Assembly: GCA_905215945.1 (NCBI GenBank)
Contig: CAJMRZ010000028.1
Location: 1-12,299, forward strand
Origin: an uncultured bacterium
Lineage (GTDB): Bacteria; Actinomycetota; Coriobacteriia; Coriobacteriales; Coriobacteriaceae
DNA: 12,299 nucleotides
Reading direction: 5' to 3'
Shown here: positions 1-7,908 of the stretch, one piece after another
How positions within the stretch are numbered: position 1 is the first letter of the stretch
How the letters are laid out: the number at the start of each line of letters is the position of its first letter
Notes under the pieces: model-generated
What the model saw: the letters and a program-made list of their open reading frames with translations, nothing else
Told to the model about the DNA's origin: nothing
Databases searched by the model: none
Position numbers and translations under genes: made by a program

Positions 1-1482
1 GTGCTGGCCATTGCCGCTTCCTTGTGTGTGCTGGGAGTAATTTTCTTGCAGAACACTACGCAGTTTAGCCCCGCGGTCGCATCCGTGTGCTTTGTGCTCG
101 CCTTCTTTGGCTTTGGCGCCAAGGCCGGTATCATCCCGCTGCACTCCTGGCTGCCCCAGGCGCACCCCGAGGCGCCGTCCAACGTGTCCGCCCTCATGTC
201 CGGCGGCATGATCAAGATCGGCATCCTGGGAATCCTCAAGGTCGGTCTCGACCTGCTCGCGGGTTCGGGCGTCCAGCTCTGGTGGGGCCTCATGGTCCTG
301 GTCTTCGGATCCATCTCGTCGGTCCTGGGCGTCGTCTACGCCCTCCACGAGCACGACATTAAGCGCCTGCTGGCCTACCACTCCGTCGAGAACATCGGCA
401 TCATCTTGCTCGGTGTCGGCGCGTCCATGACGGCGCACGCCCTGGGCAACGACGTCATCGCGACGATCGCGCTCATGGCCGCCCTCTACCACACGCTCAA
501 CCACGCCATGTTCAAGGGCGAGCTGTTCCTCGGCGCGGGCTCCCTGCTCTATGCCACGGGTACGCGCAACATGGAGAAGATGGGCGGCCTGTTCCGCCGT
601 ATGCCGGTCACGGCCGTCTGCTTCCTCATCGGTGCCCTTGCCATCTCGGCTATCCCGCCGCTCAACGGCTTCGTTTCCGAGTGGTTCACCTACCAGTCCC
701 TGTTCAACATCTCGACGCTCTCCGACCCGGTCGTCATGGTGTTCGCCGTCGCCTCCGCGGCCGCCCTCGCCATCACCGGTGCCCTGGCCGTCACGTGCTT
801 CGTGAAGGCCTACGGCGTCTCGTTCGCGAGCAGCCCTCGTTCCCAGGAGGCCGCGAACGCCAAGGAGTCCCCGGCTCCGATGTTGTTCTCCCAGATGCTC
901 CTCGCGGCCATCTGCGTGGTGCTGGGAATCGGCTCTCCCGTCATCGCCCCGGTTCTGGGCGACGTCGCCCAGAGCGTGCTTGCCGGCTCTGCCATCACAG
1001 CCACCTCGGGCGTGTCTCTGGTGAACGAGATTTCCGGTGCCGCCACCTCCACCCCCGCGATCGCCATCGCGCTCGTGGTCCTCACCGGCCTCGCGTTCGT
1101 GTTGAGGTCCTGTCTCGGCACCAAGGCCCCCGCTAAGAAGACCGACCCTTGGGCGTGCGGCTACGAGCCCAACGAGCACATGCCCGTCGTCGCCACGAGT
1201 TTCGCGTCAGACGTAGAGCTCTTCATGGGCCCGCTCTACACCCTGCGCGAGGTATGCACCAAGATCTGCTGGTCCATCGCGCACGTGTTCCAGAAGCTCA
1301 CCGGTGTCGCCCAGGGCGTTGAGCCCCTGCCCGACCGCTTCCTGGTCGATGCACCGAGCGAGGGTGCCGATAAGCTGGCCGGCCTCGCCTCCAAGATCGA
1401 GGGCGGCAACTACTCCGTATACATCTGCTACATCGTCGCGGCGCTCGTGGTCTTCCTCGTGCTCGCCGTGGTCATGGTCTAG
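1..1482 (+). CDS. hyfB: Hydrogenase-4 subunit B, antiporter-like membrane protein (3' part)
   Basis: This is the C-terminal 493 residues of a proton-antiporter-like membrane subunit (NuoL/M/N relatives), part of the membrane arm of a group 4a hydrogenase. The frame is open from the first base; the GTG there is probably an internal Val codon, not the start. The signature GAKAGIIPLHSWLPQAHPEA (window residues 39-58) is the broken-helix-7 motif, with Lys41 matching the buried Lys of complex I antiporter subunits. Lys72 follows in SGGMIKIGI, and Glu227 sits in LNGFVSEW. The tail has the WACGYEPNEH motif (about residue 385) typical of HyfB/HycC, then a last membrane helix. E. coli HyfB has about 672 residues, so roughly 180 N-terminal residues should lie upstream. 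HycC is the main alternative, but the presence of hyfD, hyfE and hyfF downstream favours HyfB. The stop lies 17 bases before hyfC. Confidence 0.93.
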   Translation: MLAIAASLCVLGVIFLQNTTQFSPAVASVCFVLAFFGFGAKAGIIPLHSWLPQAHPEAPSNVSALMSGGMIKIGILGILKVGLDLLAGSGVQLWWGLMVLVFGSISSVLGVVYALHEHDIKRLLAYHSVENIGIILLGVGASMTAHALGNDVIATIALMAALYHTLNHAMFKGELFLGAGSLLYATGTRNMEKMGGLFRRMPVTAVCFLIGALAISAIPPLNGFVSEWFTYQSLFNISTLSDPVVMVFAVASAAALAITGALAVTCFVKAYGVSFASSPRSQEAANAKESPAPMLFSQMLLAAICVVLGIGSPVIAPVLGDVAQSVLAGSAITATSGVSLVNEISGAATSTPAIAIALVVLTGLAFVLRSCLGTKAPAKKTDPWACGYEPNEHMPVVATSFASDVELFMGPLYTLREVCTKICWSIAHVFQKLTGVAQGVEPLPDRFLVDAPSEGADKLAGLASKIEGGNYSVYICYIVAALVVFLVLAVVMV

Positions 1483-1499
1483 AGAGGGGAGAGGATATT

Positions 1500-2423
1500 A
1501 TGAACATCGTTCTTGCGATAGCGCAGGGCCTCGTGGTCATGCTGGTCGCGCCCTTCTTCTCCGGCCTCGCCCGTGTGATTCGCGCGAAGATGCACAATCG
1601 CCGCGGTCCGTCCATCCTTCAGGATTACCGGGACCTCGCGAAGCTCATGGCGCGTCCCGAGTCCGTGAGTTCCGACTCGAGCTTCGTGCTGCGCATCATG
1701 CCGCCGCTGTTCCTCGCGGTGTCGTTCATGCTCGCCATGGGCCTGCCCATGTTCACGCTCGAGAGCCCCATGCCCGTCTTTGGTGACGCCATCACCATCA
1801 TGTACGCGCTCGCGCTGTCCCGCTTCTTCTTCGCGCTGTCCGGCGTGGATTCCTCCAACGCCTACGCGGGCTTCGGCGGTATCCGCGAGCTCCTCATGAG
1901 CGTGCTCATCGAGCCGTCCATGCTCATCGCGCTGTTTACCGTCGCCATCGTGTGCGGCTCCACGGACATTGCGACCATGGGTCAGCACATCGTTACGGGC
2001 AACGTCTCGAGCGTCGTCGCCGTCATCCTCGCCGGCGTCGCCTTCGCGGCCGCCTGCTATATGGAGCTCGGCAAGCTGCCGTTTGATCAGGCCGAGGCCG
2101 AGCAGGAGCTCCAGGAGGGCCCGCTCGCCGAGCTCTCCGGCTCGTCCCTGGCCATGATGAAGCTCGCCATGGGCATGAAGCAGGTCGTGGTCGTCGCTTG
2201 GTTCACCTCCATCTTCATCCCCTGGGGAGAGCCCGCGACCATCGGCGTCACCGCTCTCGTGGGCGCCGTCGTCTTCCTTGTCAAGTGCCTGGTCGATTTC
2301 GTTGTCTGCGGCGTGCTCGAGAACTCCGTTTCCCGTTCGCGCTTCAAGGTGCTCGGTAACCAGACCTGGGCCGTCGTCGGCATCGCGGTCCTCGCGTTCG
2401 TCTTCGTCGTCGTAGGCGTGTAG
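1500..2423 (+). CDS. hyfC: Hydrogenase-4 subunit C, NuoH-like membrane anchor
   Basis: This 307-residue multi-span membrane protein belongs to the NuoH/HycD/HyfC family, which anchors the catalytic arm to the membrane arm and, in complex I, lies next to the quinone-site ion channel. Diagnostic features are RRGPSILQDYRDLAKL (residues 34-49) after the first helix, GGIRELLMSVLIEPSML (about 126-142) and the acidic segment MELGKLPFDQAEAEQEL (about 188-204), which corresponds to the conserved cytoplasmic Glu-rich loop of the family. Length equals that of E. coli HycD (307) and is close to HyfC. The ATG at 1500 follows a purine-rich AGAGGGGAGAGG run at 1482-1493, which supports this start. The gene sits between hyfB and hyfD as in the E. 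coli hyf operon. Confidence 0.95.
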   Translation: MNIVLAIAQGLVVMLVAPFFSGLARVIRAKMHNRRGPSILQDYRDLAKLMARPESVSSDSSFVLRIMPPLFLAVSFMLAMGLPMFTLESPMPVFGDAITIMYALALSRFFFALSGVDSSNAYAGFGGIRELLMSVLIEPSMLIALFTVAIVCGSTDIATMGQHIVTGNVSSVVAVILAGVAFAAACYMELGKLPFDQAEAEQELQEGPLAELSGSSLAMMKLAMGMKQVVVVAWFTSIFIPWGEPATIGVTALVGAVVFLVKCLVDFVVCGVLENSVSRSRFKVLGNQTWAVVGIAVLAFVFVVVGV

Positions 2424-2439
2424 GGAGAAGGGAGAAACT

Positions 2440-3897
2440 ATGTCAATCGAATCGAGCTTGTCCCTCTTTGCCATGGTGGCGATCGCCGTCCCCATGCTGG
2501 GCTCCCTGCTCATCGTCATGCTGCCGCGTCCCTACGCTAAATGGATCTGCGCCTTTGCCGGCGGCATCGCCACGGTCGCTTCCGTTGGCTTGGCCGCGAC
2601 GTTTGCCGGAAACGGCATGAACGCGGTCGATGTAACCTGGGCGAGTATGGGCCAGACCTTGGTCATGGGCTTCATATTCGACCGGATGAGCACGCTGCTC
2701 GCACCCGCGTTCGTCGCTATCGGCCTGCTCGTCGTCATCTATTCGTTCCCGTACATGAGCGATAAGAACAAGGAGCATCCCGACGCGCCCCGTCGCCGCT
2801 TCTACGTGTACTTCTCCACGTTCATCGGCGCCATGGCCGGTCTCGCCTACAGCTCCACCATCGTCGGCCAGCTCGTTTTCTTCGAGATCACCGGCGTGTG
2901 CTCCTGGGGCCTCATCAGCTACTACATGACGCCCACGGCCAAGAAGGCCGGTATGAAGGCGCTCATCATCACCCATATCGGCGCTCTGGGACTCTACATC
3001 GGCGCGGCCTTCCTGTTCGCCGGAACCGGCACGTTCGCGCTGAGCGCGATCTCCCAGCTCGATTCCGGTATGAAGACCGTCGTGCTGCTGCTCATCCTGT
3101 TCGCCGCTTGGGCCAAGTCCGCCCAGTTCCCGCTCTACATGTGGCTGCCCTCCGCAATGGAGGCCCCCACGCCCGTTTCCGCCTACCTCCATGGCGCGTC
3201 CATGGTGAAGGTCGGCGTGTGCGTGTTCGCCCGCGCTCTTGCGAGTGCCGGCGATATCCCCGAGATCGTCGGTTGGGTCGCCATTATCGACGCCGTCGTG
3301 ACCATGCTCTTCGGCTTCCTCATGTACCTGCCCCAGAAGGATATGAAGCGCCTGCTCGCCTTCTCGACGATCGCGCAGCTCGCCTACGTGTTCTTCGGCC
3401 TGGGCCTCTCCGTGTTCGGAAGCCAGATGGCGTTCAACGGCGCCGTCGAGCACATCTTCAACCACGCGTTCACCAAGACCCTGTTCTTCCTCATCGCCGG
3501 CTCCCTCAGCTTCACGCTGGGAACCCGTATGTTGCCCAAGATCCAGGGCCTCATGAAGAAGTACCCGGTCACGGGCGTGGGCTTCGCGGTCGCCGCGACC
3601 GCTATCGCCGGCGTGCCCCCCATGAGCACGTTCTTCTCCAAGTTCCAGATTATTTCCGGTGGCTTCGCGGTTGGTGCTTCCAACACGGTCATCTTCGTCC
3701 TCGTGTGCGTCATGGTCGTCGAGACCGTCGCCACCTTCGCATGGTTCCTGCGTTGGATGGGTAAGGTCCTGCCCGGTGAGCCGAGCGAGACCGTGGCCGC
3801 CGGCCAGCCCCTTCCGCGCGCCATGGCGTTCGTGTTCGTCGTCCTCATGATCATGGTCGTCGTCGCCGGTCCTCTGTCCTCTAGTTGGATGGGTTAG
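2440..3897 (+). CDS. hyfD: Hydrogenase-4 subunit D, antiporter-like membrane protein
   Basis: This 485-residue antiporter-like subunit resembles NuoL in its core and is close in length to E. coli HyfD (479). Residues expected in the ion path are present: Glu149 in FFEITGVCSW, Lys226 in AAWAKSAQFPLYMWLPSAME, His251 and Lys257 in HGASMVKVGV, and Lys401 in STFFSKFQ. They correspond by position to Glu144, Lys229, the helix-8 His and Lys399 of NuoL (numbering from memory). Hydrophobic helices run almost throughout, with no signal peptide cleavage pattern. The ATG is preceded by GGGAGAAGGGAGAAA within the 16-base gap after hyfC. A second antiporter-like gene at this place separates a Hyf-type enzyme from a Hyc-type one, which has only HycC. 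The symbol rests on order and length as well as sequence, since the three antiporter paralogues resemble each other. Confidence 0.92.
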   Translation: MSIESSLSLFAMVAIAVPMLGSLLIVMLPRPYAKWICAFAGGIATVASVGLAATFAGNGMNAVDVTWASMGQTLVMGFIFDRMSTLLAPAFVAIGLLVVIYSFPYMSDKNKEHPDAPRRRFYVYFSTFIGAMAGLAYSSTIVGQLVFFEITGVCSWGLISYYMTPTAKKAGMKALIITHIGALGLYIGAAFLFAGTGTFALSAISQLDSGMKTVVLLLILFAAWAKSAQFPLYMWLPSAMEAPTPVSAYLHGASMVKVGVCVFARALASAGDIPEIVGWVAIIDAVVTMLFGFLMYLPQKDMKRLLAFSTIAQLAYVFFGLGLSVFGSQMAFNGAVEHIFNHAFTKTLFFLIAGSLSFTLGTRMLPKIQGLMKKYPVTGVGFAVAATAIAGVPPMSTFFSKFQIISGGFAVGASNTVIFVLVCVMVVETVATFAWFLRWMGKVLPGEPSETVAAGQPLPRAMAFVFVVLMIMVVVAGPLSSSWMG

Positions 3898-3907
3898 GAG
3901 GTAGGAC

Positions 3908-4561
3908 ATGGGTTATTCGTTAGTCAATATCCTGGGCGGTCTTCTGATCGTGACCTCCACCATGGTGGTCGTCTCGAAGACCATCCCGTCCGCCATTAAG
4001 TGGTACGCGATCCAGTCGGTTGTCCTGGTGGGCGTGCTGCTCACCCTGGGCCTCACCACCGGTGCCACCGAGCTTCTCATGTGGGCCGCGTCGGCCTTCG
4101 TCACCAAGGTGATCCTCGTTCCGTTCATTCTCAACCGTGCCTACAAAAAGATGGGTTCGCCTGCCGATAGCACGCTGACCTCCTCCATCAAGCCGGCCTG
4201 GACCATCATCCTCACCGGTCTGGAGGTGGCCATCTGCTTCGCGGTGGTCACGCGCCTGAGCCTGCCCACCGCTGAGGTGGCTACTCCGGCCCTCGCCATC
4301 AGCTTCGCGCACTTCTTCGTCGGCCTCACGTGCATCATCTCCCAGCGCAACATCCTCAAGCAAATCTTCGGGTACTGCCTTATGGAGAACGGTAGCCACG
4401 TGACGCTCGCCCTGCTCGCGCCCACGGCCCCCGAGATCATCGAGATCGGCATCGCCACCGACGCCATTTTCGCCGTCATCATCATGTCCGCCGTCGTCGT
4501 GAGGATCTGGAACGACACCAAGTCGCTCGACTCCCACGACCTGACCGAATTGAAGGGGTAG
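3908..4561 (+). CDS. hyfE: Hydrogenase-4 subunit E, NuoK-like membrane protein
   Basis: This 217-residue membrane protein matches E. coli HyfE (216) in length and position between two antiporter-like subunits. About six or seven hydrophobic segments are visible (roughly residues 5-23, 32-52, 54-75, 97-117, 127-145, perhaps 154-171, and 178-200). The C-terminal half carries the family signature QRNILKQIFGYCLMENG (146-162), whose Glu160 resembles the membrane-buried Glu of NuoK, and EIGIATDAIFAVIIM (179-193). NuoK links neighbouring antiporter modules in complex I, and a similar structural and ion-path role is inferred here. The start is well set by an AGGAGGT site at 3896-3902 that overlaps the hyfD stop codon, so the two genes are probably translationally coupled. 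Confidence 0.93.
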   Translation: MGYSLVNILGGLLIVTSTMVVVSKTIPSAIKWYAIQSVVLVGVLLTLGLTTGATELLMWAASAFVTKVILVPFILNRAYKKMGSPADSTLTSSIKPAWTIILTGLEVAICFAVVTRLSLPTAEVATPALAISFAHFFVGLTCIISQRNILKQIFGYCLMENGSHVTLALLAPTAPEIIEIGIATDAIFAVIIMSAVVVRIWNDTKSLDSHDLTELKG

Positions 4562-4564
4562 GCC

Positions 4565-6130
4565 ATGGATGTTTCAATGCTGACGGTCGCCCTGCTCGCT
4601 TGTCCCCTCGTGTTCTCCCTGATTATGGCTGCGCTCCCCAAGACGACGTCCTACAGCGTCTTTGCGGGGCTCAACACCATCTCCGTCGCGGCGACCCTCG
4701 TCCTTTCGGTCGTCACCGCGGGAACCATGCTCTCGAGCGGGCAGAATATCGACGCTTTGGGCCTGTGGCTCCATCTCGATTCGCTCTCGTCGATCTTCGT
4801 CCTTCTGGTAGGCATCATCGGGTTCATCACCGGCGTGTACTCCATCTCCTATATCAAGATCGATATCGAGGAGAAGACCATGCCGGCCGAGCGCACCAAG
4901 CAGTACTACGCGCTGTTTAGCCTGTTCGTTTTCACGATGCTGCTCGCCTGCCTGTCCAACAACATCATCCTCACCTGGGCGGCGGTCGAGGCCACCACGT
5001 TGTCGACCGTGTTCCTCGTGGGCATCTACAAGAACAAGCAGGCGCTCGAGGCGTCTTGGAAGTACGCGATGGTCTGCACCGCCGGCGTGGCCTTCGGCCT
5101 GTTCGGCACGCTGCTCATCTACGCGAACGCCGCCGATATCATGCCCAACGCGCATGAGGCAGCCTTCCTCACCTCCATCATGCCCTACGCCGACCAGTTC
5201 GACCCGATGCTCGTGCGCCTCGCGTTCGCGTTCATCGTCATCGGCTTCGGCACCAAGGCGGGCCTGTTCCCCATGCACACTTGGCTGCCCGACGCGCACT
5301 CCCAGGCTCCGAGCCCGGTCTCCGCGCTGCTCTCGGGCGTGCTGCTCAAGTGCGCCATGCTGGTGATCATCCGCTTCTACTCCCTGTCCATCATCACGGT
5401 GGGCGACACCTATCCGCGTACGCTCCTGCTCATCCTGGGCACGCTGTCCATCCTGGTGGCCGCCCTGTGCATCTTTAAGCAGGACGATATCAAGCGCCGC
5501 TTCGCGTACTCCTCCGTCGACAACGTCGGCGTGGTCGCGCTGTGCCTGGGTATCGGTGGTCCGCTCGGTATCGCCGCCTGCCTGCTGCACTGCATCTTCC
5601 ACGGTTTCACGAAGGCGCTCGCCTTCTGCATGGCCGGTAACATCCAGCACATCTACCACACCCGCGACCTGAACAAGATCAAGGGCGTCGTCGAGATCGC
5701 TCCCGTCACGGCAGCGCTCACCATCATCGCCCTGCTCGCGCTCGCCGCCTTCCCGCCGTTCGCCCTGTTCATCTCCGAGTTCCTCACCTTCGTGGCCGGC
5801 GTCCAGTCCGGTCCCATCTGGGTGGTCGTGCTCGTGGCCATTGGCCTCACCGGCGTGTACTTTGCCCTTACCGGCATCGCGCTCAAGTCCATCTTCGGCA
5901 AGGCGCCCGAGGGCATGAAGCGCCACGAGGTGCCCGCCCTCATGATCATCCCCGAGATCGCCCTCGCGATCGTGGTCATGTGGTTCGGTATCGCCACCCC
6001 GGTCGCCATCACGAGCGGCGTCGAGGATGCAACGTCCGTCGTTTTGAACCAGAGCGTCGAAGAGCTCCACGAGGCTCCTCTCTACCGCATGGTGTTCAGT
6101 TCCCAGACCAAGACAAGCGAGGTGAATTAG
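4565..6130 (+). CDS. hyfF: Hydrogenase-4 subunit F, antiporter-like membrane protein
   Basis: This 521-residue antiporter-like subunit resembles NuoM in its core and is close in length to E. coli HyfF (526). The visible ion-path residues are Glu142 in TWAAVEATTLS, Lys231 in GFGTKAGLFPMHTWLPDAHS, Lys262 in SGVLLKCAML and Glu405 in ALFISEFLTF. Their spacing matches Glu144, Lys234, Lys265 and Glu407 of NuoM. FKQDDIKRRFAYSSVDNVG (304-322) is the conserved loop after helix 10. The start at 4565 follows the hyfE stop by three bases, with a GAAGGGG site at 4552-4558 inside the end of hyfE, another sign of coupled translation. Together with HyfB and HyfD it gives this hydrogenase three potential ion-translocating modules. 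Confidence 0.93.
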   Translation: MDVSMLTVALLACPLVFSLIMAALPKTTSYSVFAGLNTISVAATLVLSVVTAGTMLSSGQNIDALGLWLHLDSLSSIFVLLVGIIGFITGVYSISYIKIDIEEKTMPAERTKQYYALFSLFVFTMLLACLSNNIILTWAAVEATTLSTVFLVGIYKNKQALEASWKYAMVCTAGVAFGLFGTLLIYANAADIMPNAHEAAFLTSIMPYADQFDPMLVRLAFAFIVIGFGTKAGLFPMHTWLPDAHSQAPSPVSALLSGVLLKCAMLVIIRFYSLSIITVGDTYPRTLLLILGTLSILVAALCIFKQDDIKRRFAYSSVDNVGVVALCLGIGGPLGIAACLLHCIFHGFTKALAFCMAGNIQHIYHTRDLNKIKGVVEIAPVTAALTIIALLALAAFPPFALFISEFLTFVAGVQSGPIWVVVLVAIGLTGVYFALTGIALKSIFGKAPEGMKRHEVPALMIIPEIALAIVVMWFGIATPVAITSGVEDATSVVLNQSVEELHEAPLYRMVFSSQTKTSEVN

Positions 6131-6134
6131 CACC

Positions 6135-7907
6135 ATGGCAGAACCTGAAAAGAAGGACTACGCTCGTCGTTGCGAAAGCCACGTCGAGGCCCTGCGCGCC
6201 GCAGTGCCGGGCTGCATCGAGAAGGTCGAGTGGCAGTGCGAGGACCAGCTGACGATTACCGTCAAGCAGGACAAGCTGCCCGAGGCCGTCCACTACCTGT
6301 ACTACGAGCGCTACGGCTGGATTCCTGTAATCATCGGCAACGACGAGCGCAGTCTGTGCGGCCGTTACGCCGTGTACTACGTCATCTCCATGGAGGGAGA
6401 GGACCCCGGCTGGGTGACCGTGCGCACCGAGGTCGATCCCGCCAAGATGACGTTCCCGTCCGTGACGCCGTTCGTCCCCGCCTGCGTGTGGGGCGAGCGC
6501 GAGCTGCGCGATATGTTCGGCCTGATTCCCGAGGGTTTGCCCGACCGTCGCCGCCTGGTGCTTCCCGATGACTGGCCCAGTGGCCTGTACCCGCTGCGCA
6601 AGGACTCCATGGACTACCGCTTCCGTCCCGCTCCCGCGAGCGACATGGAAAACTACGAGTTCCTGGCCGATACCAAGGGCAAGGAGACGACGCTCGTCCC
6701 CATGGGCCCGTTGCACATTACCTCCGACGAGCCCGGCCACTTCCGCCTGTTTGTTGAGGGCGAGACGATCGTCGACGCCGACTACCGTCTGTTCTACGTG
6801 CACCGCGGTATGGAGAAGGTCGCCGAGACGCGCCTGAACTATGACGCCGTGACGTTCCTCGCCGACCGCATCTGCGGCATCTGCGGCTGCGCCCACTCGG
6901 TGGCCTATGCCGAGGCCGTCGAGCGCGCCCAGGGCATCCATGTCCCGCCGCGCGCCCAGTACATCCGCGCCATCATGCTCGAGGTCGAGCGCCTGCACTC
7001 GCATCTGCTCAACATTGGCCTGGCGTCGCACTACACGGGCTTCGACTCCGGCTTCCAGCAGTTCTTCCGCGTCCGCGAGAAGTCCATGGACCTGGCCGAG
7101 AAGCTCTCCGGTCACCGCAAGACCTACGGTCTCAACGTGATCGGCGGCGTGCGTCGCGACATTTTGGCTGAGCAGAAGCTCTCCACGCTCACGACCATCC
7201 ACCAGCTGCGCTCCGAGGTCCAGGAGCTCGTCGACGTCTTGCTCTCCACGCCCAACTTTATTGAGCGTACGAGTGGCATCGGCATCTTGGACCGCAAGAT
7301 TGCACGCGACTTCTCGCCGGTCGGCCCGCTCATGCGTGGCTCGGGCTATGCCCGCGACGTGCGCTTCGACCATCCCTTCGACGGCTACGCCGATCCGGAC
7401 GTTCAAAAGATGCACGCCGCCACGGCTGACACCTGCGATGCCTTCGGCCGTACCGCCGTTCGCATCCAGGAGGTCTACGATTCGATCGATATGATCGAGA
7501 CCATGCTCGAGAACTGCCCGTCGGGCCCCATCCTCACCACGGATTGGGAGTACACCCCGCACAAGTACGCCATCGGCGCCACCGAGGCGCCGCGCGGCGA
7601 GGACGTGCACTGGGCCATGCTCGGCAACAACCAGAAGTGCTACCGCTGGCGCGCCAAGGCCGCCACGTACAGCAACTGGCCGGTCCTGCGCTACATGTTC
7701 CGCGGCAACACCGTGGGCGACGCGGCGCTGATCGTCGGCTCGCTCGACCCGTGCTACTCCTGCACCGACCGCGTGACGGTGACCGATGTCGCCGCCAAGC
7801 GCGACCACGTGCTCGACAAGGAGCAGTTCGAGAACGTCTGGCACGACAAGTCGCCGCTTGCGGGCGAGGGCACCATGGCCGCCCCGCTCGATGAGGAGGC
7901 GCTCTAA
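6135..7907 (+). CDS. hyfG: Hydrogenase-4 large subunit G (NuoC-like domain fused to [NiFe] catalytic domain)
   Basis: This is the catalytic large subunit, which binds the Ni-Fe(CN)2CO site and reduces protons to H2 on the cytoplasmic side. The 590 residues hold an N-terminal 30-kDa (NuoC-like) domain, with its signature GERELRDMFGLIPEGLPDRR (120-139) and PDDWPSGLYPLRKD (144-157), then the NuoD/hydrogenase large domain from about residue 186. The four nickel ligands are visible: Cys247 and Cys250 in the L1 motif RICGICGCAHS, and Cys540 and Cys543 in the L2 motif DPCYSCTDR. L1 of this form is typical of group 4a. A 44-residue tail after Arg546 is the expected target of the HycI-type protease. 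E. coli HycE and HyfG are slightly shorter (about 555-570). GAGGTG at 6119-6124 precedes the ATG by ten bases. It lies between the membrane-arm genes and hyfH. Confidence 0.96.
   Translation: MAEPEKKDYARRCESHVEALRAAVPGCIEKVEWQCEDQLTITVKQDKLPEAVHYLYYERYGWIPVIIGNDERSLCGRYAVYYVISMEGEDPGWVTVRTEVDPAKMTFPSVTPFVPACVWGERELRDMFGLIPEGLPDRRRLVLPDDWPSGLYPLRKDSMDYRFRPAPASDMENYEFLADTKGKETTLVPMGPLHITSDEPGHFRLFVEGETIVDADYRLFYVHRGMEKVAETRLNYDAVTFLADRICGICGCAHSVAYAEAVERAQGIHVPPRAQYIRAIMLEVERLHSHLLNIGLASHYTGFDSGFQQFFRVREKSMDLAEKLSGHRKTYGLNVIGGVRRDILAEQKLSTLTTIHQLRSEVQELVDVLLSTPNFIERTSGIGILDRKIARDFSPVGPLMRGSGYARDVRFDHPFDGYADPDVQKMHAATADTCDAFGRTAVRIQEVYDSIDMIETMLENCPSGPILTTDWEYTPHKYAIGATEAPRGEDVHWAMLGNNQKCYRWRAKAATYSNWPVLRYMFRGNTVGDAALIVGSLDPCYSCTDRVTVTDVAAKRDHVLDKEQFENVWHDKSPLAGEGTMAAPLDEEAL
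7773..7904 (+). other. Predicted cleaved C-terminal peptide of HyfG
   Basis: E. coli HycE is processed by HycI after the Arg that follows the CTD sequence, releasing a 32-residue tail beginning MTVVDV. Here the equivalent site is SCTDR (ending at Arg546) followed by VTVTDV, so cleavage should fall between codons 7770-7772 and 7773-7775 and release 44 residues. Val replaces Met after the cut. A KSPLA stretch aligns with the last residues of HycE, and 12-13 further residues rich in acid and Ala follow. The cut position is inferred by analogy with HycE. Confidence 0.72.
7893..7899 (+). promoter_or_regulatory. Ribosome binding site fixing the hyfH start
   Basis: GAGGAGG lies inside the last codons of hyfG, nine bases before the ATG at 7909. 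The same frame is open further upstream to 7786, but that part overlaps hyfG and its translation is Ser/Arg/Pro-rich shadow sequence, so 7909 is chosen. Confidence 0.8.
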
Positions 7908-7908
7908 T

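Noticed and set aside
1..3. GTG at the first base as a true start of hyfB
   Set aside because: The protein would lack roughly 180 N-terminal residues, including several helices of the antiporter fold, and there is no sequence upstream to judge. The gene is simply cut by the window edge.
2443..3909. Long open frame on the minus strand opposite hyfD (488 codons), with similar ones at 4574-6136, 6096-8105 and 1479-2519
   Set aside because: Their translations are extremely rich in Asp, Glu, His, Arg and Gly, the mirror of G/C-ending codons on the plus strand. They lack recognisable domains and lie wholly opposite well-identified genes.
7786..7908. Upstream extension of the hyfH frame by 41 codons
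   Set aside because: It overlaps the end of hyfG in another frame, gives Ser/Arg/Pro-rich sequence unlike any ferredoxin N terminus, and a strong ribosome site points to the ATG at 7909.
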